DNA of 64,000 bases, from assembly GCA_948099385.1 (NCBI GenBank), contig CANUEZ040000061.1:12756001-12820000 (forward strand), read 5' to 3'. Within the stretch, counting starts at the first letter, position 1; every line of letters starts with the position of its first letter. This stretch comes from Fasciola hepatica (lineage: Eukaryota; Platyhelminthes; Trematoda; Plagiorchiida; Fasciolidae). A program made the translations under genes and the position numbers. The notes beneath the pieces were generated by a model. It saw only the letters and a program-made list of their open reading frames with translations. It ran no database searches and was not told the origin of the DNA. This document shows positions 45,081 through 57,540 of the stretch, in pieces.

Positions 45081-45739
45081 CGGCCGCCTGCGGCGCTTTG
45101 TTCGGTCATCCAGACCCACGGCATGAGACAGCCTGCGGCCAAGCTGCTACCACAACTACTTTATCCGTGTACTTTCGTCCTGGCAGCAACAATCATCGTT
45201 CACGCTAAGAACACGTTATTGTTTGACCGAACTCTGACTGCCAAGGGCGGTTGCCTTCTGACAGTTGTCCTTGCGTGCTCCGTGAGCTGCGCGACACCGT
45301 GGTCTAATCCTGAGGGGCAAGGATATAGGAAGAAAATCGCGACTGCGGTGCAGATTGTGAGCTGGATATCAAGACTCAGCCTATGGATCATTGGAAGAAA
45401 CGAACGATAACTTCGAACCGAAAAACATCTCAGACCGAGGAAGAAGAAAGTGGCCAAAAATCTGGAAACTTTGCCTCTGGGACGGAAAATCGGAATCAGG
45501 ATTATGTGAAACCCAGTCATGCTAGTGACAAAAAGAAACTCCGGGTGATCCGAATTTCCTGTGACCTCTGTTGTGTCCCCAAACCTGCTTGGACATAGCT
45601 GTATCTAGTCCTTCCTGTATCCCTCGATGTCCTTCAACAATTGGATCAACTTTTTGCCCGCTTGCTTGTTTGAATTTACAATGGCCAGTTAAGTGGATCT
45701 AGTGGCACTGAAATAGAAATTTCTCCAGTTAGCGACCAC

Positions 45740-46720
45740 TTTGGTAATCTCAAGTGTGCAGAGGATGGGTTCGAAGTGGTGATCTAGTGTGAAGCTTGCA
45801 ATACCTGGTTCAGTGTTGGATGTGGAGACCTAGCAGTGATCCTCCGTGGCACTTACTGCAGACACAATGGGTTAGCTTTACCTGCCCAAAATGCCGGAAA
45901 CCCTAAGAGACCAGCTGAATCGACGAAATGGATAGAAACCATACTTCGCTTGGAAAACCCTGTTGCGCTTAGAGTTTAGCTTCTATCGAGGCCACCCCAG
46001 ACACCGAGGACCCTAATATTATCGCTGAATCAGGCCGTTCCCCGAAATGGACCATCAGATGGAGCTTGCGAAAAAGGACTTATGTGAAGAGCTGCAGCCA
46101 ATCATTGTTAACCCAGAGCATGAAACCGGAACAGACAGGGGTTATGGCCCGCCTCATTCTACCGCGAGGATTGGTACCAGACCCAAATCAGCCTCCAGAA
46201 CTAAGGCCCAGAAAAGGTCGAATAAAAAATAAAAACCGATCCGCCACCACCTGCTGACCCTAGAGACAACTTTTTAAGAGATGAGCTCGCAAGTTTCAGC
46301 AGCAGAGTCTCAGAAATTGAGAAAGGTAAAAAGTTCACCCAGCTGTTGAATGAACTCCAAGTCGAGGGAGAGGCCGCACTCGGAAGGGGTAGAAATGTGG
46401 TGGCTATGGGCATCTCTGAACTATTTGTGAGAGATGGAAAAATGCAGTGAGGTTTTATGCTACTAACCTGCTGAGGATGATCGGCTTGCTTGGTCATGTG
46501 GCCATCAGACGTTTCCTTCGGCTTGGCAAATAAAATAGCCTCCAGAAGGGTTAGGACAGGGAACTTGGGCCGGTTGTTGGGGAGTTCGGTTATCCTAGAC
46601 ACCGGGATAATTTGTTTTTGGCTGCCCACGAGATCGGGAGTTCCACCAGGGATGCCGCCGTAGTTCAACTTGACGACTCTTCTTCTAGTTGGAGAAAGGT
46701 TGACGACCCCAGCTAGTTAC
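45740..46720 (+). pseudogene. LINE ORF1 remnant (PHD-like finger, coiled coil, RRM-like region)
   Basis: At about 45790-45905, CEACNTWFSVGCGDL and, one frame over, SFTCPKCRKP make a PHD-like finger as in CR1 ORF1. At 46275-46360, DELASFSSRVSEIEKGKKF and LLNELQVEGEAAL form a short coiled region. At 46380-46720, RNVVAMGISE and IRRFLRLGK in one frame and LLLAAHEIGSSTR in another match the nucleic-acid-binding part. At least three frame changes and several stops make it non-functional. Confidence 0.65.
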
Positions 46721-47064
46721 CCACGGGCTCCAGCACAGCTAATCCCCACCCACCCAGAATAGAGTAGCTCGCTGCTACTAATGCCGTGAGCTTCGATATG
46801 AGAAGCCCCACTGGAATATAAAACCTCGACGAGGAAATCAGTAGAGAATGGGAGTAGCCCGGCCATACCGAGTGCGTGACCTTTGTACTCTGCAGAGACG
46901 AGTGCTGTCACAAACAGAACACACGAGGTTACTGGAACCATTGTCTGATGTAAAGGGAAAGCCTTGCGTACCTGAGTTTCGAGCCGCTGGGGGCCCCCGA
47001 GAATCCAAATATTGAACAGGTGACTAGGCGACGGACGAATGCGTACACAAATGCAGCAAGTGTG

Positions 47065-47800
47065 AGTAGTAAATGGCCGGAGCTTGATGCACCCAGACTA
47101 GGGGCAGATGTAATGGGGGTCGCCCAGGCCTAGATTAAACCCCGGAAGTATATCAGGCGCCCATTTCCGCCAATTTCAGGGTCAGCTGCAAACAAAGACC
47201 AAATGGGCAGCACAAATGCGGGGGTGCTATTTCTCACTCGAAGACTCTTCCACCTGCGAGGGGAATCCCAGTTACATCTACCTCACATAAATGCCACTTC
47301 GACTACCCTCTTGGCCTACGAAACAGACCCGAGGGCTGTCTGTACATACCACAGCTCGTCATCTCCAACAGAGGGAGATGACCAGCTAGTGCAATACTTG
47401 AGGCCCCTCAGAGGATTCGAAGGAATTCCTGATGGTACGTGATCTCAAAGCAGCATGAGTAGACTGAGCAAACGGAAAAGCCCCTTGGGAATCGTTCAGC
47501 CACAGTCTGCTAGGCTACATTCATGACAAGGGCTAGACCAGGCATATTATCAAGGAAACGGGACGGGAGCAAGGGCAGCGTCCGCCTCACCTGAACCTTG
47601 TGATCATGAAGTACCCCCGGGACATTTCAGAACTTCAGGGTGGGCTTCTTCCAGTAACAGAGACCACGGGGTTCTCCTCCCACCGAATCTGGTTGGATTA
47701 GACACCTCAGACGAGGAAGTGCGTGGCTATCACCTGGTACACCAGGTGGCGCTGAGGGAACTAGGGGCTGAGATCGAATGTGCTGTCAAGCGGGGTGTGG
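47065..47800 (+). pseudogene. LINE ORF2 endonuclease remnant
   Basis: The frame at 47065-47440 contains AASVSSKWPELDAPRLGADV and GVAQA (start of the APE fold). Further blocks are GVLFLTRRLFHL, LPHINATSTTLLAYETD, VCTYHSSSSPTEGDDQLVQY and LRPLRGF. Later frames give KYPRDIS-like and NRDHGVLLPPNL segments, corresponding to the conserved S-D-H region, where the Asp-His pair survives only as R-D-H. Catalytic residues are therefore degraded. Confidence 0.62.
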
Positions 47801-48499
47801 ACGCTGTGCGGCAGCTTTGGAGGCACATTCGGGATAAACTGGCGTCATAGACGGTTAACTTGGCTTCCCTTAGGACGGTTCTTCGGAGGGGTGCCCGGCC
47901 CTTGTGGACTGGTTGGGTCCGAAAGGCTTTTCAGGGGAAGAAGTCAGCTTGGGCCGGAAGCCGAAACGGTGGCAGGCAAAAGCATTGCCTGCGGTACCTG
48001 GCGGAAAATTCCAGGTCCAGTAGGGTTCGGAAAAAATTCAGAATGTAGAGCAGAGAGAGTTCAGACGAAGTCGCCAAAATAAACTCAAAGAGGTACAACA
48101 ATGGCTTGCTGTCCAGGGTGATTCTGGGAAAGGCCTTTGGAAAAGTAAGGGATCCCCAGAGTTGAGCAGATACCAACAGTTTGTAGGCAGAATCCCCTTT
48201 GCAAAATTTCAAGGTGTGCCGACAAGAAGAAAGAGCCTTAGGCCCTCAGCTCATCGCGACCGTGGCTGCTCCCCGAGTGTCAGAGGACGTCATCACAGTA
48301 AATGAAAAGCTCATGTTCCCAAGTGGCTCGGCAAGGACTAGGGCAAAGTGGCTCGATGGCCCCACCCGGTAATCTTCCAGCCTCTTGCGGAGCTTTAGGC
48401 CTAGTCGCTGACTGGGCTGTTCTTCGCTTCCCTCGACAAAGCTTGCTTGCCCCAAGGCTTACTCGAGGCGACGGTCATCCTAGTTTTTGGGGCCGGAGA

Positions 48500-49775
48500 T
48501 AGGGAAGCCTGTCTCAACCACAAGCCTGGTAATTTAGCCGCCGCATTGCTGGAGGTGATGGAGAGGGTTTTGCGAAAGAGGACTTCTAACCATTCTACCG
48601 CTCACAGGGTGATCGTGGCTAACAAGCACAACTTCATTCGTACGAGATCGTTCTTGCCAAGCCTAATCCGTTTCACTGACTAGGTCAACCAGGGGTTAGA
48701 CCAGGGGGATAGGGTAGAAGACTGCTACCTCGACTCCGGAAAGGTATCCTACTCAGTCCGTCACCGTTCCTTACCGACGAATATGGGCGCTTTCGGCCTG
48801 TTTCCGAAAACGTTTCGGGGGTTCATAGGTTATTCATGAGTGAGGCTTTTCACGTTCGGAGGGAAGATAGCGTGTCCCTGGAGGGGAGTATGCTGAGCGT
48901 TGCTCCTCAGAGCCCCGTCCATATATCCTTGTTACCCATCCTGTTCATAAACGACTTGGTCATGGCTTTGAAAACCCATGCTTTATATTCGTAGACGACG
49001 AGAAGTTATTTGGCTCCGTGAAAATGAATTCCATGCAGCTGGATTTAGATACAGTGTACAGCTTGTCTTTGGTCTGAGACTTACGACTAAATGTCGAGAA
49101 GTGCATCCACCGGGTGGAAGGCAGGGAACCTCGATAGAGTGGGTAATGTGGAGAGGCCAACAAGCTCAATGAGATCGCGAAAGCGACAATGCTGACGGAT
49201 CTTGGGGTAATATCAAAAGACCGCCGATCTGGAGTGCAGTGCTGCTCTGTCACTTACAAATGTCTCTAGGGAAGTTTACCGACTTAAAAGAACGTTTGCT
49301 TCGAGAAAACCCTGGGTTCTGCTGCCGCATCACAGGGCGTCCCTTAGACTGCCTTGAGTATTATGTTCAGGCGTGGCAGACACTCTTTGTAAAGGATATC
49401 AAACTTCTCAAACGGGTTCAACGTCTTTCCCCTCCCCTAGTGTCTGGCCAGCCTGAAGAGTCTTACCTAAGAGCAGACACTCAAGTCATTGAGGTTGTTC
49501 TCTCTTACCGACAAAAGGAAAAGAGGGACCTAGTAGAAGCTTTCAAGAACCTCAAGCGTTGTTTTGCTCCCAAGGGCTTGACTACTCTGCGGTTGAACCT
49601 GAGCGATTGTATGGCTACCAGAGGGCGCCCACTGAAGCTGACGGGAGGGAGGATTCAGTGTCACCTGAGAGGAAACTTTTCTCCGTCAGGGTTACCAATA
49701 AATGAGGCCAGCTCCCGTTGACAATGGTAACCCGTGAAACGGCTATGGCGTTCGAACATCTAATGGACCACTGTT
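48500..49775 (+). pseudogene. LINE ORF2 reverse transcriptase and C-terminal remnant
   Basis: At 48880-49110 in several frames: SVAPQSPVHISLLPILFIND, then FIFVDDEKLFG (the YADD box as FVDD), then LRLNVEKCIH. At 49260-49720 one long frame (160 codons) holds LDCLEYYVQAWQTLFVKDIK, LLKRVQRLSPPLV, LSYRQKEKRDLVEAFKNLKR and FSPSGLPINEA. These are hallmarks of the CR1-like C-terminal region. FSVRVTNK-x-GQLP near 49678-49715 marks the end. Confidence 0.72.
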
Positions 49776-49780
49776 GTGAC

Positions 49781-51290
49781 AGTGTGTTAGCCGAAACCAG
49801 CAGACAAGTAGCAGCCATACCTATTATTTTCTCACTTCTACTGTTCTTATCACCACGGAGGCTGTTGCAACTCCTCAATACACCTTTGTCTTTGTTCTTT
49901 TCCTCTTCCTTTTTCACCTCCCGCCTTTAAAGTTCGTCAGTACCTCTTCCTTTTCCGGTTGTTTGCCACCCTTTTGACGATAGCATCTCACGTCTTCCTT
50001 CACAACCTCTAACTTCCCACCACTGAAACTTCTGCCTTTGAGGTAGACAGGGCACCAGCTGGAGCTCCTCAATGATTGTAATCCTGTCAGGCTTCTCAGG
50101 TTGAGGCAGAGCGATGGAAGGTCCTCTTTCCCGTTTGTCCCTGCCATTTCCTCGAAAAAGACTGTTCTGGCATCTACTGCGGAACCGAGTGATCCAAGGG
50201 GTTCATTAATCAAGAACCTACTCGAGCCTGGCAAGCAGCCACCTTCGTCTTTGAAGAACTTGATTTGATTTGTTTCCATCACATTTAAACCACCTACTTT
50301 CCGATGGCCCTCTTGCTCCAACGGTTCGGGGAAGATATCATTCTGGTCAAAGCTTGTTTGCGGTGCTGGGCCTTAGGGTAGCTTGCAGGTGGTTTACTTG
50401 TTGCGATGGGCCGAAGTGCGAAATTTATAAAGGAACTACGACCCTAAAATTGGTGAGCCTAGCATGCTGTCCAGGTCACATGAGTTTACTTTTTTCCACC
50501 TTCTGATTTCTTTACAGCGTCAGCTCTTTGGTGTTCCAGTATTTCTTTCATTGATGTCTTTGGTTGATTTCGCAAACGGCCTGTTCTTGACAACACATTT
50601 CTACTCAAGTTCTCATGGATTTTTCCCCGTGGCATTATTTGTTTTATTGTCATTTCTGCCTTTGATCTTGTCTACTTCTCGACGAAACGATCTCCAGGCT
50701 TTGTGCTCTAAGTGGACACCTTCTGTAAACCACAGCGTGAGGGTTACTGAGTTGCACGTACAGGCATTTGTGCCCGCTGATTCAGAAATATGGTTCACTT
50801 TGGTCTAACTGGAATTCGGAAACTGACATTTCTAGTGATGCCCGGTGTTCCAGGCGGGTAGCAGGTCGCCCCTCACCTGAGGAACAATGCTGACCTTCTA
50901 TGACTTTGAAATGGGTCATTGACTGAAAACAGATGAGGGCCCTCTCCTAGATGAATCTAATCTGCAGTGTTTAACGCATACTATTTTGTTTTTACTGAGT
51001 GCCACGCTTAGATGCTCGCTAGAGGAACCAGCAACGATGGTCAGTGGTGTTATGTCACGGTACAGTTCCGCTGTTGCCGGAGTAATCAAGTCTCCGGTGG
51101 CCACTTTTTCTACTTCCAAATCATTCAAAGAATCCGTCTCAGATTTGTCCAGAATTAATTCCAGCCTTCAACGTCTAGTAGTGAGTAGAAGTTCACAGAA
51201 GCGGCATTTTGAGCGCCCAAATAAGAACTACCGTCCTTCAATACAAGGACCTTTTATCCCCGGAAAAATGGGATTCTGAATATCTTAATC
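49781..51290. other. Unidentified stretch, possibly a decayed minus-strand element
   Basis: The minus-strand frame 49914-50321 (135 codons) contains CLNLRSLTGLQSLRSSSWCP and PLGSLGSAVDARTVF. Other minus-strand frames at 50613-50798 and 50916-51128 are also weakly coding-like, for example WRSFRREVDKIKGRN and DLEVEKVATGDLITPATA. The pattern suggests an old retroelement reading leftward, but no motif is diagnostic. Confidence 0.3.
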
Positions 51291-51299
51291 ACCCCCGTG

Positions 51300-53900
51300 A
51301 AGGAGCCAGCGATGCGAATCTGGGAGCGCATTTCCCGAATCTGTTTGGGGAAGCTAAACCCTAACCCAGGACGGCTACCCACGAAGCTGGAGATCAGGCC
51401 AACAGTAGCCTTCCGAATGTAAGTGATTTCATTTTTACTAACCTGTTTCTCTTAGACACCGGTGCCGGAGCGTTCGTCATGCCCCGACCGAAAGACGGTA
51501 ACAGTACACTGCGGGCCAATACAATAGGCGCTGCCAGCGGCACGACCATCCGAACATTTGACCAGCGGCCGCTCATATAAAACTCAGGTTTAAAGCGTGG
51601 CTTTGTTTAGGTATCATTCACAGCCGATGTCTTGTACCCAGTTCTAGGCTTCGACTCCCCTCAGCACTTCGACTTACTGATGTACTGCGCTGAGGGGTGG
51701 TAGGTTTTCAGACTTCTCTCCCTGTTACTGTTTTCAGTTCTTGGATGAATCAAATCACTCCTGTGTACGTTACACCACAGGCACCTCAACCCTATGTTTA
51801 ATCAGTTACCGACTAGCCAGGCAAGTTTCGGCAGTGACCATCGATATCACTGACCGCATAGACACTCAGGGTCCCCAGGGCACAGTAGGGAATGTTGCTC
51901 TGCACTGCGCAAGCTCCGTGTTGCAAGGGCCAACTCCCAACACACACTAAAGCCCGGTTTAGCAAACCTCTGTGGTAGCCCATATGCCTTTCTTCTTCAG
52001 GGATCCTAAAACCAACATCGATTTGCTAAGTTGTAGTGAATACAGAGCACTTGGCAAGGTCATCGTGCCTGATACACCCAATGCCCCATAAACAGGAACT
52101 TACTTCGTTCTCCTCAGGTTGCTCTGTCTTCAGCCGTGTTGATTTAGTTCGTGCACATATTTAGACCCCGGCAGTGGAGGCCGGTATTCTTGAAGCTGCC
52201 ATTACTATGCCTTTTGGGCCGTTCGAGTATGCCGCTTGGACTGAACAATCCAGCTTAGACCTTCCTACGGTTCATGCGAGGGGCTTCCGTGTTCTGGAAA
52301 AAGCTACGTATATCTGGGTGATGCTTTTGTGGCTAGTTCTTCAGAAGATAATGCTGCACACCAAGTGGCACTTTTCGAAAGCCTTAGCCAGCATGGCCTA
52401 ACGATCAGTATCGTGAAATGCTAATTAGGCTTGTCCGATGTCACCCTCTTACAACTTTCCATTTCATCCTCGGGTATCCGGCCTCTGCCAAATGAAGTTT
52501 TCGCAGCTCACGAACATCCTGGCCCTGAATCTTCTCGCCGGTTATGTCATTCTACTGGCCAGTTAAAGTTCCAACACTGGTTTATTCCTCACTGTGTGGA
52601 AACGATGCAAACTCTCACCGACATGTTGCTCCGAGGCTAGCTGAGGCGTGTGTTCCCCGATAAGGCAGAAAACGCAATTGCCTCAACCAAGGTCCCCTAA
52701 CAAAGGCCCTCATACCCATCCAGACTTTTTGGCTCCCACCTCGATAGTGACCAACGTCTCTCCTTGGGGCAGCATTGCAGCGACTTCAAGGCGAATCTCG
52801 GCATCCTCTAGCATTTTCCTGTAAGCACTTCTAACCCACCAAATCTAGGTTCAGTAGGTTTGGCGGGGAGCTACTAGACCTCTACATGGACGTCACTTTG
52901 GACATGAAATTCAAGGCCTTTCTCTCGCGGTCCCAGCAGGTCACAGGCCTTTGATTTACGCACTACAATCAGCTTCAGAGCGATACTTGCCACGCGCAAT
53001 TTTCTACTCAGACAGTCCCTCTGTTCTCTGTGGACAAAAGACGAGTCTCGTTTGCCGATACCTTATCACGCTTGCATCAACTGAGTCCACTATCAGCGCC
53101 CGACATCTACTCTACGTAATAGCGCATGCCAAAACTACGGATCCCGATATCGACCAAATTCGACAAAAAGTTTCTTGGAGCTCAAAGGTGAAATCTACCC
53201 TGACTTCTCAGGATACAATTCTTCGTGATGTCACATAGTCGCTGTAGAATAAGTGTCCCTGCTTTCCACCGTTATTCCACTTTCCCGACACTCCAATAAC
53301 TGGCTGATCCTGGTGTGTTCCCTTCGGTGAAATCGGTAACCAAGCTTTTTATTTGGTAAGATACCGTGAGATATCCATCTGCTAACAGTGTTTTTCTTGA
53401 GTTTTTGCGTAATAAGACCAATAAACACTTCAAAGCAACGTTAGCCGATTTCCCGGAGCCGGGAACATTTTTACCTTGCAAACCTCGACCACGTAGGGCT
53501 GATAACACATTCCCTTGGGTAGGTTTACATACTCATATATGTGGACCATTTCACTGGCTGACCGCAGGCCATTCTCATCTATATTTTCGTGTCAGAATAT
53601 CACGCGAAACCTTTTGTGACCCTTCTGGTTAGTCATTCCGGTTGTCCGGCGGTAGTGACAGTCGATGACGGTCCACATTTCGACGGAGGGCTGGGCAGCC
53701 TACTAGCCACGCTTGATCTGCAGCACAAGAACGATACCCTACCGTACAAGGCCAACGGTATGGTTGAGTGTTTCTACCTGCAGTTTGGAACCGCCCTTTC
53801 CTGCAAAAGGTAACCAACTTTGGAGTAAAACACTAACACTAGCACCCCCAAGCCTGCGTGGTACCGTAAAGGAGGAATCGCACACAGTTGGATATATTCG
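51300..53900 (+). mobile_element. Decayed CsRn1-like Ty3/gypsy element (gag end to integrase)
   Basis: In order: a gag C-terminus (ANLGAHFPNLFGEAKP, near 51314); protease FLLDTGAGAFVMP (51446-51484) and LGFDSPQHFDLL (51640-51675); RT palm MPFGPFEYA (52189), YLGDAFVASSSED (52312) and LFESLSQHGLTIS (52370); RT thumb/connection IPHCVETMQTLTDMLLRG (52582-52635); RNase H end RPLIYALQSASERY (52944); DTLSRLHQ linker (53055); and integrase core VVTVDDGPHFDGG with ANGMVECFY (53650-53780). Protease D-T-G-A is intact and the integrase Glu is kept, but RT has YLGD for YxDD and every block is in a different frame. No LTRs were found. Confidence 0.8.
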
Positions 53901-56900
53901 TATGTGGCTGTGAACTTCTGCCTGGAGAGCTGGTGGCTTCTTTGTCAACCTTTACCATAAGGCATGGGTATCGTAATTCGGGCAGCGCTTCATCTGATCA
54001 AGCGAATCCCAGATTCAGAAAAAGGTTGATCAGCAACTTCTATGACACTAGGTTAAAGCGTATGCGGATACAAACTATATACAAACCTTGACTGTACAGC
54101 AGAAAAGACTACCAGTGACAATCAGAGCTCGGGGGAGGCCACCGCAAGATGCGACCGTCAAGACTTTCAGAGGATGAAAGGGGAGGATGCCACTGCGCAC
54201 ATGAGCGAGATACAGAAGCAATCAAAGGCAGTGGATGATGAGTGTCGTAAACTGTGTATCCTAAGCAGAGCAGGTGACAGAGACTAGAGGGGATTTCTAC
54301 AAATGGTTGGTACATTGCCCGTTAAATCCTTCCTTTAAACGGTCAGTGCTTAAAGGGCAAGTAAAGGCGATGACTAACCCCAACCCACAAGACGCAAAGG
54401 TAAGTGAATATGTCACTCGACATGAGTCACCCGACTGCTTGTCAGTCGCAGGAATGCTTGCGGAGCTTCCGCTGAATCCGGGGTTTGAAGTCTCATCCGG
54501 CGGTGACAAGTTTTCTATCGATATATAGAGATACACGCTTCTCGCAGTCGGGATATACAGACAGTTTTAGAACGTAAAGGACAACTGGCTGCCTGACCAG
54601 TGGTCAGTACACAGACAAATACAGAAACTGGGGATGGAAGTAATTAAAATTTGCTTGAACTTTAGGAAATTCAGTTCAAATGATGGACTGACTCCGAGAA
54701 TTTGCGCGCAGTGAACTATTTATTGACACCAACATGCATCAGATATTAGTACAGTTACTAGTTGGTTGTTCCAGCTTTCCAGCTACTTCACAAGCAATTT
54801 CTGGTAGTAGGCTGATCTGGAGTCTTCACGGATGAACTCCACTGCGAGTCATGAAAGTGTCACCAATTACAGCATAAGTACACTTTCTGGATTGTGTCGG
54901 GGTTGAGTCATCTGAAGACATGTGGGAGGTTAATGAAATAGATTCACCTCCAGTCGCCCTCAGGGTTTTGCAAATTTATTCCTTCGTCTTTAGTTTCAGC
55001 TTGTTTTGTCACGTCAGCGTTGCCCTCGCCACTGTCCTCTTCGGACAGGCACATTATACGGACATCTTGAAGTCCATATCTTTTGGTTGTTTTCACCACC
55101 ACCGCGTGTACGGCGGCCACGGGTTTCTTCAGGTCGATCTTCGATAGCTCTAATAAGCCACTGATCTCTGCGAAGGTAGCCCTCCACAAGGATGAGGACC
55201 GCCAAGCCTGAACAATCCGTCCTTGGCCATCCACCTAGATCGGAGCCGCACTTTCGGTAAATACTCCCCCGTCCAAAGCTTTCAGAACCCCTGTACTAAG
55301 TGGGTGGCATTTTTCCTTCCTTTGATTTACTTTCTACTTAGAGTTTTTGGGTGGGCTATTCCCACATTTGACTGCGATAGCAAAAGATGGCTGACTGGGG
55401 GAGTCGTTTTGCCATCCGGATCCGGGACAGAAAACAAATCGATAGTCCCATCAGCGGAAAACAATAAACTCGTCTTATTGTGATTTTCATACCAGTTTCG
55501 AGGCTGATGAGCATTTCACCGCTCTGAACTTGGAATTAATTTGCGATCATGAATTTCCGTTGTCCATCGTGAATCCCTGGTCATTTCTAACGTTTTTGTT
55601 GCACGTTCTTACATTACTCGACAGCCCAGTTACTTGGTCTCCTTTTCACTCATTATTGCTCCAATGACCACGATCCTCAATGTTGCTTTGTAAGTGGCTT
55701 TTAGCTCACTTGACTGATGACAAATTCATTTTGATCATTTTTGTTGCTCTGCTTGGCAAGCTTCTGAGGTATTACTGTTTAATTCGTATCCGTGTTTGAC
55801 GTGCACACTCTCAACCTGCTTTATTGCATGCATCCCATCCAGCTATGAGAAAAAAGCTCCTTTCATTATCATTAACTATTGGCATTAAAAAGCCGTTGTT
55901 CAGGGTACTCTCTGATTCAGTTACTAGGGTATTCAGCTTACCATCAACAACAACTTGCTGAGAGATCAGAGTCGTGAGTATTTTCCCACCCGATCATATA
56001 AGTTTTCTTCAAAAGCCACGGCGAAATCTGGCAAAGAATGGGTTAAGGAGCCACTCTAGTAATTCAGCCATGGTTTTATCTTCTTTTTTAGGAAAGCCAG
56101 GGTCCGACCTCATTAAAACCCTTTTTCTGCCCGAGAAAAATGTGAACGTTTGTCTGACGATGTTTTTGGACCTTGCTCGCTTCACGGCGAAACTTTGGGC
56201 ACTGAAGTCAGGGTCAACTCGACATGGTGACCAAGCTGTCTCCTCTCGAGTTTTCCTTCCTTTGCTTAGATACAGCATTATGACTTTTATAGTAAGCACT
56301 ACCATCCGAATGGATACTAGGGTGAGCAACTGCTCCTTGTCATGGCGAAAACTTTAATAACTCGGTTTGTTGTCATGCGCCGCCTTAGAAGGTGTCAGCC
56401 CTGAAAGTACTAAAAAACGTCCGTAACGACTGGCTATATCCAACGCTTTTTGTTCCTATTCCAGATTTACCTTCTTTAGTTATCCCTGCTTCCCACACGT
56501 TTCATATCCTAGGGTACCAGGTGTCCAACTGTTTACCGTTTCATCCCCTTCACTCCAATGGATTTCACTACCCTTTGGGGACTACTTCGGAATTATAGAC
56601 TTTCCCGCTTGCTCGTCATCCTCGACCCCTAAAACGTGATCCCCACGGCTTTGATCGTTTTTACCAGTTATCACTGGAAGAGGTGAGCCCAGACAAAATC
56701 AGACTGTACCTAGCACAGCTATTTACTGCCACCCGGTAGAATGCCGAATGTCGAAATCGAGCCAAGAAGAACTACAGTAAGTCTAACCACCAAAGATTGC
56801 CTAAATCTACCATATAAACAAGCATAGTCTACGACTTCCCTTACTGACGGTCTAGATAACTTCTTTGGTAACACAAATAGAGGACTTGAGAAAACAAAAC

Positions 56901-57308
56901 CTGAACTGAATAATCTCGCCAGCAAGTTATCATCCGCCAATAGAACTCCGTAAAATCTGACTCCCCCTGCGCAAATCACTGATCGCACTCTGAACCCGTT
57001 CGCCTAAAATTGATAAAAGCTGGCGACTTAATTAACTCCATGGCCAATGAAAGTATAAGAATTGGGAACCCCACTAATACGAACCTCTCGACGTGCCTGA
57101 TCTCATTTCAAACTTGTAAAGATTTCCGTTGAAAAAAAACACTACTACAGAGGAAAATGTTTACTTCTCAAAGCAAAGGTTGAGCTGTACTTGAAAACAC
57201 AACCAACATGTCCTCATGGTTAGCCCAACAGCACTGGGAAAATAAAATCGACCCATCTTTCACGGAACATCCAGTCGCAGGTATTCCACGTTGATCTGGA
57301 AGCAGTGG
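53901..57308. other. Unrecognised sequence between two gypsy elements
   Basis: Contains only moderately long frames, for example 55974-56357 plus / 56009-56329 minus, and a stretch near 56760-56960 with LDNFFGNTNRGLEKTKPELN that might be a coiled LINE ORF1 piece. Nothing is diagnostic. Old repeat debris is the likeliest content. Confidence 0.35.
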
Positions 57309-57484
57309 TGTAATGATACCAATAAAACACACGATGACAAAGACTAACGAATTTGTTTATTTGAACAATTACCGTTTTTGGTGGCGCCACTTGCTCCGCC
57401 TGTGTACCTCGTCTGCAAGCCGTTGCGCTCCTCCAATACACACGATATCCCGCTCCAGCATTTTGGGTTCTGCTTTGCGCGCTG
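57309..57484 (+). repeat. 5' LTR (visible part)
   Basis: Starts TGTAATGATACCAATAAAAC and matches the 3' copy over 176 bases without indels and with about ten mismatches counted by eye. Homology stops after TGCTTTGCGC-x-CTG. The end does not read CA and no primer-binding site is clear, so the true 3' end of this LTR may have been lost or replaced. It contains a possible AATAAA and, on the reverse strand, chance open frames. Confidence 0.75.
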
Positions 57485-57540
57485 TTGATTGCTGAATTGA
57501 CCCTTATATATCGTTTTACATTTGATATACCACAGGAATT

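Larger units (their letters stand above)
45640..49780 (+). mobile_element. Decayed CR1/Jockey-like non-LTR retrotransposon (LINE)
   Basis: Blocks occur in canonical order over 4.1 kb: an ORF1 with a PHD-like zinc finger, a coiled region and an RRM-like region; an APE-type endonuclease; a reverse transcriptase; and the C-terminal region typical of CR1-like ORF2. All blocks are broken by stops and frameshifts. It follows the gypsy gag fragment directly and is followed by another gypsy pol fragment, so it may have inserted into an older gypsy cluster. No poly-A or short 3' repeat is evident at the end. Confidence 0.78.

Noticed and set aside
56009..56329. Overlapping plus and minus frames of over 100 codons as genes
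   Set aside because: Both strands are open over the same bases with no motif. This cannot be resolved without a search and is likely repeat debris.
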